5,222 bases of DNA from the NCBI GenBank assembly GCA_025454075.1, contig JALOPD010000258.1, positions 1 to 5,222 on the forward strand, written 5' to 3'. Positions 1 to 4,925 of this stretch are shown here, piece after piece. The notes under the pieces were generated by a model that was not told the origin of the DNA, did no database searches, and saw only the letters and a program-made list of their open reading frames with translations. The position numbers and the translations under genes are program-made. The DNA comes from Desulfobacterales bacterium. Lineage in GTDB: Bacteria > Desulfobacterota > Desulfobacteria > Desulfobacterales > UBA2174_A. Position 1 is the first letter of the stretch. Each line of letters starts with the position of its first letter.

Positions 1-153
1 GAGGGGATCCTGAACCGGATCGAAATGGCGGTGCGCGCCTACGACCCGTGAATCAGCTGCGCCACCCATCGCCTGGACGGCGATCACGGCGTGTCCATCC
101 GCATCCTGGACGCCGGCAATCGGGTCATTCGGAAGTGGCCCGAAACGAAGTGA
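1..153 (+). CDS. mvhA: [NiFe(Se)] hydrogenase large subunit, Mvh/Vhu (group 3) type, C-terminal fragment with selenocysteine at TGA 49-51
   Basis: Only the last 50 residues are visible; the start lies upstream of the window. Frame 1 reads ILNRIEMAVRAYDP, then TGA at 49-51, then ISCATH, and continues to a TGA stop at 151-153. Reading the internal TGA as selenocysteine (U) gives DP-U-x-x-C-x-x-H, the C-terminal DPCxxCxxH motif of hydrogenase large subunits. Its two Cys/Sec residues ligate Ni and the bridging Fe. The RAYD context and the tail ending in ILDAGNRVIRKWP resemble cytoplasmic group 3 enzymes (MvhA/VhuA, HoxH) rather than periplasmic ones. In the family, a maturation protease cuts after the motif His, which would release a 27-residue tail here. 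MvhA normally works with MvhG and MvhD and passes electrons to HdrABC; none of these is visible. The alternative, a Cys-to-stop mutation, is less likely because the frame stays open and conserved and a SECIS-like hairpin follows. Confidence 0.88.
58..93 (+). promoter_or_regulatory. Putative bacterial SECIS element directing Sec insertion at TGA 49-51
   Basis: The upper stem is six perfect pairs, ATCGCC (68-73) with GGCGAT (79-84), closing a five-base loop TGGAC (74-78) with G as its second and third bases. The lower stem is CGCC (60-63) with GGCG (88-91), extendable by G-U pairs 59/92 and 58/93, across an internal loop of 64-67 and 85-87. The apical loop begins 22 nt after the TGA. Known bacterial SECIS elements are stem-loops inside the coding region just after the UGA, with a short loop that has a G near its 5' side and binds SelB. 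This layout fits. The pairing was read by eye, not folded by program. Confidence 0.7.
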
Positions 154-154
154 A

Positions 155-257
155 CTGAGGGAAACGGCCGAGGTTCAAGGTTCAATGTTCACGGTTCACG
201 GTTGGAAGAACATGTATCGAGAAACCAACCGCTGAACCGTGAACCGTTGAACCTCAG
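155..257. repeat. Large inverted repeat made of GGTTCA-type heptads
   Basis: The left arm is five 7-bp units in tandem at 171-205: aggttca, aggttca, atgttca, cggttca, cggttgg. The right arm at 225-254 carries the complementary units ccaaccg, tgaaccg, tgaaccg, ttgaacc, with one extra base at 232. The 19-bp centre is 206-224. An outer pair, ctgagg (155-160) and cctcag (252-257), adds a further inverted match. A transcript could fold into a long imperfect hairpin with several alternative registers. No T-run follows the right arm, so it does not look like an ordinary intrinsic terminator. It fills most of the gap between the hydrogenase and the dehydrogenase. Its function is unknown. Confidence 0.85.
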
Positions 258-273
258 TTACAACCATTGATAA

Positions 274-280
274 AAGGAGG
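274..280 (+). promoter_or_regulatory. Ribosome binding site that fixes the GTG start of the dehydrogenase
   Basis: AAGGAGG lies 7 nt before GTG at 288-290, the spacing expected for a strong Shine-Dalgarno. An in-frame TTG at 267 would start seven codons earlier, but the Shine-Dalgarno would then lie inside the coding region, so GTG 288 is preferred. Confidence 0.88.
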
Positions 281-287
281 GCCCCCC

Positions 288-1421
288 GTGAGTACGACCC
301 CCAAGGTGTACCTGACGTCGCCGGTCTTTCGGGAGATCGCCGATCACCCGAAAGTTTCGGTCAAGTACAAGTTCCTGATCAACAAAGTCTGGAGCAACCT
401 GAACACCGCCGCCACGGTGATCGTGGCCGACAGCCGTTTCCCGAGCGAGGAGGAGATCGGCCGGGCCGTCGAGCAGCAGGAGGCGGATTTCATCGGCTGT
501 CACATCGGCCACCGCATCACCGAGCGCATCGTCTCCATCCCCAGCGTCAAGGCCGTCTGCACCAGCAACGTGGGCTACAACCACATCCACCTGCAACCGG
601 GGGTGCTCGTCACCAACACCCCGGGGGTCCTGGCCGGCACCACCGCCGACTATACGCTGTCGCTGATCCTGGCCAACCTGCGCAATATCACCGGGCTCAA
701 CCAGTACGTCTGGAGCGGCCAGTGGCGGCCGGGCGAAAAGTGGGACCTGGACCGGCACATCACCAAGAACACCGAGAACCTGACCTACGGCATCCTGGGC
801 ATGGGGGAGATCGGGCGCGAGGTCGTGCGCCGCGTGGCGCCCTGGGGCATCCACATCGGCTACCACGACATCTTCCAGAGCGCCGAGATGGAGGAGACGT
901 ACCCGAACCTCACCTATTACGAGGACATCGAGCAGCTCTTCAAGATCGCCGACATCCTTTCGATCCACATCCCCCTGGACGACAGCACGCGCCATCTCGT
1001 CGGCGAGCGCCTGCTGCGGCTGATGCGGCCGCGCACCCTGCTGGTGAATACGGCGCAGGGCGCCATCGTGGACTTCGAAGCCCTGGTCCGGCTGCTCAAA
1101 GACAAGGAGATCGCCATCCACCTGGCCTTCGACGTCTACGCGGAGGAGCCGCTGCCGGCGGAGGTGCTGGAGCAGTTCCGCGCGATCAACGCGGAGCGGC
1201 CGGACCTGCGGTTCATCTTCACGCCCCACAGCGCCACCGCCGACGCCGATACCCGCGCGCGCATGGCCGCCACGATGATGGCCAACCTCAACGCCCTGGT
1301 GCGCTCCGGTTCGGTGCGCGACATCAAGGAGCTCAACCTGATCCCGCCGCTGGCCTTCGTCAAGAAGGAGCCGCGGATGCTGGATGACTACCGGATCTTC
1401 CGCTGGTGGCAGGGGAGGTAA
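288..1421 (+). CDS. D-isomer-specific 2-hydroxyacid dehydrogenase family protein, NAD-binding, with Arg-to-Gln at the catalytic position
   Basis: The protein has 377 residues. The family reduces 2-oxoacids to D-2-hydroxyacids, or the reverse, in the cytoplasm. Visible signatures are SNVGYNHI (93-100), in the substrate-loop region; TNTPGVLAGTTAD (109-121), at the start of the nucleotide domain; the Rossmann loop GMGEIG (171-176); and Asp194 at the end of the next strand (GYHD), which suggests NAD rather than NADP. The catalytic Glu is probably E287 (DVYAEEP) and the catalytic His is H314 (TPHSA). The third catalytic residue, Arg in the usual NTARG-x-x-VD motif, is Gln257 (NTAQGAIVD). At 377 residues it is longer than the common 310-340, with a C-terminal tail ending RIFRWWQGR. 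It is convergent with the TRAP operon. Its substrate cannot be assigned. It could be a glyoxylate/hydroxypyruvate reductase-like enzyme or one with altered chemistry. Confidence 0.9.
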   Translation: MSTTPKVYLTSPVFREIADHPKVSVKYKFLINKVWSNLNTAATVIVADSRFPSEEEIGRAVEQQEADFIGCHIGHRITERIVSIPSVKAVCTSNVGYNHIHLQPGVLVTNTPGVLAGTTADYTLSLILANLRNITGLNQYVWSGQWRPGEKWDLDRHITKNTENLTYGILGMGEIGREVVRRVAPWGIHIGYHDIFQSAEMEETYPNLTYYEDIEQLFKIADILSIHIPLDDSTRHLVGERLLRLMRPRTLLVNTAQGAIVDFEALVRLLKDKEIAIHLAFDVYAEEPLPAEVLEQFRAINAERPDLRFIFTPHSATADADTRARMAATMMANLNALVRSGSVRDIKELNLIPPLAFVKKEPRMLDDYRIFRWWQGR

Positions 1422-1433
1422 CTGCAGGTCCAA

Positions 1434-1456
1434 GGGTTCAGGGGGCAGGGGTTCAG
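1434..1456 (+). repeat. Pair of GGGTTCAG direct repeats
   Basis: GGGTTCAG occurs at 1434-1441 and again at 1449-1456, 15 bp apart, with a G-rich stretch between. The units share the GGTTCA core of the heptad repeat at 171-254, so sequence of this type flanks the dehydrogenase gene on both sides. It may be a decayed piece of the same repeat class or simple low-complexity G-rich sequence. Confidence 0.5.
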
Positions 1457-1464
1457 CCAGACCA

Positions 1465-1505
1465 AAACCCGGGCAGGCTGGATGGGCCCCAGCCTGCCCG
1501 GGTTT
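1465..1505. terminator. Bidirectional intrinsic terminator between convergent genes
   Basis: Bases 1465-1481 and 1489-1505 are perfectly complementary over 17 bp, mostly G and C, with a 7-base loop at 1482-1488. A T-rich tail follows on the + strand (CGTTTTGGT, 1506-1514). On the - strand the 3' arm is followed by TTTTGGT. It lies 43 bp after the dehydrogenase stop and 20 bp after the permease stop, as expected for a shared terminator. The T-tracts are short, so efficiency may differ between directions. Confidence 0.85.
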
Positions 1506-1525
1506 CGTTTTGGTGAAAATAGCGG

Positions 1526-3499
1526 CTAGGCCGTCGCGGCCGCGGCTTTTCTGCGCATCAGCTGCAGGGTGATGATGCCGGCCATGATCAGCGCGCCGAC
1601 GATGTCCGTGATCCAGCCGGGCTTGATCAGGCAGAGCGCACCGATGAAGAGCACGATGCGCTCCCACCGGGCGCAGCGGGTCAGGAGCCAGCCCTGCACG
1701 GAGCCGGCCAGCGCGGCCGTCCCGAAAAAGCCCGTAAGGACGGCCATGGCGATTTCCCACCACTCGCCGACCAGCACCATGGCCGGCCCCAGGACGAACA
1801 TGTAGGGGATCAGGAAGCCGGCGATGGCGAAGCGCATGCCCTGCCAGCCGACCTCCCAGCTGCGGGCGTTGGCGATGGCGGCGGCCGCGAAAGAGGCCAG
1901 CGCCACCGGCGGGGTCAAGGCCGAGATGCAGGCGAAGTAGAAGATGAACAGGTGCGCCGCGATCGCCGGCACCTGCATCTGCATCAGGGCCGGCGCCAGC
2001 ACCGAGGCGCAGATGGCGTAGGCCGCCGTGGTGGGCATGCCCATGCCGAGGATCAGGGCGATGATCATGGTGAACACCAGCGCGATGTACAGGTTGCCGC
2101 CGGAGTAGTTGAAGATGATCATGGCGAACTTCGTCCCCAGGCCGGTCTGGGTCAGGACGCCGACGATGATGCCGGCGGCGGCGCAGGTGGCCGCGATTTC
2201 CATGGCGCCCTTGGCGCCGTTGGCCAGGGTTTTCAAGATGGCGGTCACCCCCATGCGCGTGGAGGCCCGCACCCAGCTGACGATGATGAGCGTGACGATG
2301 CCCAGCATGGCGGCGCGGTAGGCCGACCAGTCGAACACCATCAGGCTGACCAGCAGCACGATGATCGGGACCAGCAGGTAGCCCTTCTGAGCCATGATCC
2401 GGTGGAACACAGGCAGGTCCTCGCGGCTGATCCCTTTCAGGCCGGCCGCGGCGGAGTAGAAATCGATCATCCAGTAGGCGGCCAGAAAATAGAAAAAGGC
2501 GGGGATGATGGCCGCGGTCGCCACTTTGGCGTAGGGCACCGCCAGGATCTCCGCCATCAGAAAGGCGCCCGCGCCCATGACCGGCGGCATGATCTGGCCG
2601 CCGGTGGAGTTCATGGCCTCGATGGCGCCCGCCACGGCCCCGCGGTAGCCGCTGGCCTTCATGAGGGGGATGTTGAGCACGCCGTCCACCACGACGTTGG
2701 CGACCGACGAACCGGAGGCGGTGCCGATCAGGGCGCTGGACATGATCGACACCTTGGCGGGCCCGCCCCGGAAGCGGCCGGCGATGCAGCGCGAAAAGTC
2801 CACGAAGAACTTGCCGGCGCCGGACGAGTCGACGAACGCGCCGAACAGAACGAAGAGAAAGATGTAGTGCGCGGAGGCCTGGATCGGAAGGCCCAGGATG
2901 CCGTCCAGGCTGAAGAGATAGGTGATCATCCGCTCCCAGGTGTAGCCCTTGTGGTAGAACAGCCCCGGCATGTAGGCGCCGAAATGGCCGTACAGGACGA
3001 AGACCGCCGTCAGGATCGCCAGCGGCAGACCCGTGGCCCGGCGCGCCATTTCCCACACCGCCGCCACGAACATGAGCGAGAAGACGAAATCCCACGTGTT
3101 CGGCACCACCCCGACCCGGTAGATCCATTCGTCGAACTCGATGAAGATGTACGTCGCCGGCGCGATCAGCATGCCGATCAGGACCCAATCCAGGAGGTGG
3201 ACCTTGCCCTTTTCCTTTTGCTTCCAGCCGGGCACGAGCAGAAACAGGAGCGCGCCCGCGAAAACCACGTGCACGGTGCGGAAATACCACGGGTCGATCG
3301 CACGGATGGTCAGCACCCAGATATGGAAGAAGCTCATGGCGAGGCCGAGCAGATACACCGCGACGGCCAGCGGGCTTTTGGGCGCGAACTCCCGCATCCC
3401 GCCGATTTCGAGGTCCTTGATCTTCATCGCCTCGAGCTTCTTCTCGACATCCTTAATATCCACGGCGATATCATCGATGCTCGGCTTCTTCTCAGACAT
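1526..3499 (-). CDS. TRAP transporter fused permease subunit (TAXI-associated, DctQM-type fusion)
   Basis: This 657-residue inner-membrane protein is within the usual size of fused TRAP permeases, in which the small (Q) and large (M) membrane subunits are one chain. The first ~40 residues are charged and cytoplasmic-looking. Hydrophobic segments follow, for example at about 43-65, 76-90, 102-121, 137-151 and 158-171, and then the large-subunit core. Core signatures include SSVANVVVDGVLNIPLM (264-280), STGGQIMPPVMGAGAFLMAE (298-317), GMGMPTTAAY (495-504) and SALTPPVALASFAAAAIA (536-553). It uses an ion gradient to take up a substrate delivered by the periplasmic binding protein encoded just upstream on the same strand, 119 nt away. 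The ATG start has GGAGA (3508-3504) 4 nt before it. The substrate is unknown. Long open frames overlap this gene on both strands and are treated as GC-rich shadows. Confidence 0.95.
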   Translation of the reverse strand: MSEKKPSIDDIAVDIKDVEKKLEAMKIKDLEIGGMREFAPKSPLAVAVYLLGLAMSFFHIWVLTIRAIDPWYFRTVHVVFAGALLFLLVPGWKQKEKGKVHLLDWVLIGMLIAPATYIFIEFDEWIYRVGVVPNTWDFVFSLMFVAAVWEMARRATGLPLAILTAVFVLYGHFGAYMPGLFYHKGYTWERMITYLFSLDGILGLPIQASAHYIFLFVLFGAFVDSSGAGKFFVDFSRCIAGRFRGGPAKVSIMSSALIGTASGSSVANVVVDGVLNIPLMKASGYRGAVAGAIEAMNSTGGQIMPPVMGAGAFLMAEILAVPYAKVATAAIIPAFFYFLAAYWMIDFYSAAAGLKGISREDLPVFHRIMAQKGYLLVPIIVLLVSLMVFDWSAYRAAMLGIVTLIIVSWVRASTRMGVTAILKTLANGAKGAMEIAATCAAAGIIVGVLTQTGLGTKFAMIIFNYSGGNLYIALVFTMIIALILGMGMPTTAAYAICASVLAPALMQMQVPAIAAHLFIFYFACISALTPPVALASFAAAAIANARSWEVGWQGMRFAIAGFLIPYMFVLGPAMVLVGEWWEIAMAVLTGFFGTAALAGSVQGWLLTRCARWERIVLFIGALCLIKPGWITDIVGALIMAGIITLQLMRRKAAAATA

Positions 3500-3541
3500 G
3501 TCTTCTCCGCAGCCTATTCAGGTCGTCCGGGGTTCAATAAA

Positions 3542-3581
3542 CGTGTGCGGGTGACTCCGCCTGGAGAGTCAACCGCACACG
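3542..3581 (-). promoter_or_regulatory. Long intercistronic hairpin between binding-protein and permease genes
   Basis: Nine pairs (3542-3550 with 3573-3581) plus six pairs (3552-3557 with 3566-3571) stack across a single G/A mismatch (3551/3572), closing an 8-base loop at 3558-3565. On the transcribed strand the hairpin is followed by GTTTATTG, not a T-run, so it is a poor terminator. The likely role, by analogy with other transport operons, is to protect the 3' end of the binding-protein message so that more binding protein than permease is made. The hairpin is seen; the role is inferred. Confidence 0.7.
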
Positions 3582-3618
3582 GGGTGACGCGACCATGGGA
3601 ACGAGGTGTCTTCAAACG

Positions 3619-4608
3619 CTATTTGGCGATCATCTTGTCCGGAATGGGAATGCCCTTTTCCTTGTAGAACTTCAGCGCGCCGGGATGCAGCGGAATGGGG
3701 CTGTACTGGATGTTCTCGATCTTGACCTCTTCGGCCGACTTGTGGGCCGCGACCAGGATGTCGACGTTTTCGAAGGTCTTCTTGACCACCTCGTAGACGA
3801 AGTCCTCCGGGGCGTCCTTGTGCACGATCATGAAGTTCCACACGGTGATGGTGGGAATGTCCTCCGTGGGGTTGCTCTTGTAGGTCCCCTTGGGGATGAC
3901 GCCTTTGGACATGGAGGGAAATTTCTCGATGAACTTGGCGGCGACGTCGACCGGCACGCCGTAGGCGTTGACCTCGTTGGTGGTCTCGATTTCGGTGATG
4001 GTCACCCACGGCAGGCCGACGGCCTGGCCGTTGGCGTCGATCATGCCGTCCTTGACCTGCGAGTTCAGGTCGGCCGAGCTGGCATTGACGATGCGGGAGG
4101 GCTTGACCCCGGCAACCTCGAAAATCTTGGGCCAGGTGGTCGCCGGCGTGCCCCCCACGGGCCCCACGCCCACGCTCTTGCCGTTGAGGTCAAGGATGCT
4201 CTTAATGTTGGACTTCTTTAGAGAATACATTTGAAAATAGGTTGTATACATCGGAAAAATAACGCGAATATCAGAATGCTTCTTTCCCTTGGTCCAGCCG
4301 TCCGGGTCTCCGACGAACGCCTCGTACACGATGGCGGCGGTCACCATGCCCAAGTCCAGCTGTTTGGCTTGAACGAGCTGGGTGTTGTGGTTCGGGCCGC
4401 CGGTGGATTCCACGTTGGCCTGGACGCCGACCTTGTCGTTCAGCAGCTTGGCGAAGCCGCCGGCCCAGACGAAATAGGTTCCGCCCAGCGGCGCGGCGCC
4501 GATGGTGACGCCCTTTGGCCAGCCCGGCTTCGCCTGGGCGTCCGCAGTTGCGGTCATCATGAGTCCAGCCAGGGTGAAGACGGAGAGCAACGCGATGAAA
4601 CGTTTCAT
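3619..4608 (-). CDS. TAXI family TRAP transporter solute-binding protein (periplasmic)
   Basis: The protein has 329 residues. It captures a substrate in the periplasm and hands it to the fused permease encoded next in the operon. The N-terminus is a Sec signal peptide: MKRF, a hydrophobic core (about 5-18), and probable cleavage after ADA24 or AQA26. Family features of TAXI proteins are GTYFVWAGGFAKLL (43-56), the first-lobe contact region STGGPNHNTQL (68-78), LDLGMVTAAI (84-93), the L-x-GK-x-V-x-VGPVGGTP stretch (141-155), and the tail IPLHPGALKFYKEKG (305-319). ATG at 4608-4606 was chosen because AGGAGGT lies 7 nt upstream and the signal peptide starts there. An in-frame extension to 4797 has neither feature. 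TAXI proteins mostly bind dicarboxylate-like or amino-acid anions, but the ligand cannot be named. Codons for residues 110-136 are unusually AT-rich. Confidence 0.95.
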   Translation of the reverse strand: MKRFIALLSVFTLAGLMMTATADAQAKPGWPKGVTIGAAPLGGTYFVWAGGFAKLLNDKVGVQANVESTGGPNHNTQLVQAKQLDLGMVTAAIVYEAFVGDPDGWTKGKKHSDIRVIFPMYTTYFQMYSLKKSNIKSILDLNGKSVGVGPVGGTPATTWPKIFEVAGVKPSRIVNASSADLNSQVKDGMIDANGQAVGLPWVTITEIETTNEVNAYGVPVDVAAKFIEKFPSMSKGVIPKGTYKSNPTEDIPTITVWNFMIVHKDAPEDFVYEVVKKTFENVDILVAAHKSAEEVKIENIQYSPIPLHPGALKFYKEKGIPIPDKMIAK

Positions 4609-4615
4609 GATGGCG

Positions 4616-4622
4616 ACCTCCT
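4616..4622 (-). promoter_or_regulatory. Ribosome binding site of the TAXI binding protein
   Basis: Read on the - strand, AGGAGGT is followed by 7 nt (CGCCATC) and then ATG at 4608-4606. This fixes the start against longer in-frame alternatives upstream. Confidence 0.9.
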
Positions 4623-4668
4623 GATCTCGGTTGTAGTTAACGCCCGACAACATAAAGCGAAACGAGCT

Positions 4669-4713
4669 AAAAAAAGCCCAATCGGCGTTTGACCGCCGGA
4701 ACACCCGGTCGTC
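4669..4713 (-). promoter_or_regulatory. Possible attenuator-like structure in the TRAP operon leader
   Basis: On the - strand, CGGCG (4698-4694) pairs with CGCCG (4687-4683) around a six-base loop. Seven U residues (4675-4669) lie 7 nt further on. An upstream competing hairpin, GACCG (4711-4707) with CGGTC (4695-4691), would share bases with it, so the two cannot form together. The 7-nt gap between stem and U-run is not typical of intrinsic terminators, so the call is tentative. It sits in a leader of about 150 nt. Confidence 0.25.
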
Positions 4714-4768
4714 AGCGCCTGAATCAGACTCGTTAAATGGAGACGTGTACACCACCTGCTGCCGCTGC

Positions 4769-4797
4769 AATATAAAAGCGATAAATAATATTGACAA
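4769..4797 (-). promoter_or_regulatory. Sigma70-like promoter for the TRAP-TAXI operon
   Basis: On the - strand, TTGTCA (4797-4792) matches the -35 consensus at 5 of 6 bases, and TATATT (4774-4769) matches the -10 consensus at 5 of 6, with a 17-nt spacer. Transcription would begin near 4762, leaving a leader of about 150 nt before the ATG. An alternative pair on the same strand is TTGACA (4811-4806) with TATTAT (4790-4785), but its spacer is only 15 nt. The surrounding DNA is AT-rich compared with the genes. Confidence 0.6.
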
Positions 4798-4811
4798 GGG
4801 CTTCTTGTCAA
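4791..4811. promoter_or_regulatory. Perfect palindrome TTGACAAG-N5-CTTGTCAA, candidate operator
   Basis: The arms 4791-4798 and 4804-4811 are perfect 8-bp inverted copies around a 5-bp centre. It lies between the divergent TRAP operon and macroglobulin gene and overlaps the proposed -35 box of the TRAP promoter, a position suited to a dimeric repressor or activator. Each arm also reads TTGACA outward-in, so the -35 hexamer is present on both strands. On the + strand only a weak -10 (AAACAT, 4815-4820, 18-nt spacer) follows. The regulator is not in the window. Confidence 0.55.
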
Positions 4812-4835
4812 TGAAAACATCGCCTGCGCGACGGC

Positions 4836-4872
4836 CGGGACCGATCCAGTCGAACGCGGAGATCGGGTCCCG
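4836..4872 (+). promoter_or_regulatory. Hairpin in the leader of the macroglobulin-like gene
   Basis: CGGGACC-GATC (4836-4846) pairs with GATC-G-GGTCCCG (4861-4872): eleven pairs with one bulged G and a 14-base loop. It ends about 53 nt before the ATG and has no T-run. It could be a leader structure or part of a binding site; no known riboswitch class is recognised. Confidence 0.4.
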
Positions 4873-4925
4873 TGCAAGCGCTCGTGACCCCAGACCGTTT
4901 CCACTTTCGGGAAAGGACCGCCGCC

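Noticed and set aside
49..51. TGA as a true stop, making a truncated hydrogenase pseudogene
   Set aside because: The downstream frame keeps the C-x-x-H part of the motif and a family-like tail, the TGA is at a known Sec position, and a SECIS-like hairpin follows. It cannot be fully excluded without the sel genes.
171..254. tRNA gene suggested by repeated GGTTCAA, which resembles a T-arm sequence
   Set aside because: The motif recurs every 7 bp on both strands and no acceptor, D-arm or anticodon stem can be drawn.
155..257. CRISPR array or insertion sequence terminal repeats
   Set aside because: The units are only 7 bp with no spacers, and there is no transposase or target duplication nearby.
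722..1387. 221-codon open frame in another frame of the dehydrogenase gene
   Set aside because: It is a low-complexity Arg/Pro/Gly/Ala translation inside a gene with intact family motifs; no start signal is seen.
258..3290. Very long (about 1,010-codon) open frame on the - strand across the dehydrogenase and the permease
   Set aside because: It spans two convergent genes in the wrong frame, is dominated by Arg, Gly, His and Asp as expected for out-of-frame GC-rich DNA, and matches no family. The permease frame in the same DNA is clearly real.
1952..3667. 571-codon open frame on the + strand antisense to the TRAP permease
   Set aside because: Its composition is rich in His, Asp, Gly and Arg without domains, it has no ribosome binding site, and it is fully explained as a shadow of the permease gene.
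3595..4692. Several + strand open frames antisense to the binding protein
   Set aside because: They have no recognisable protein features or ribosome binding sites and overlap a well-supported TAXI gene.
4606..4797. N-terminal extension of the binding protein up to 4797
   Set aside because: It would place the AGGAGGT site and the signal peptide inside the protein and overlap the proposed promoter; the start at 4608 fits better.
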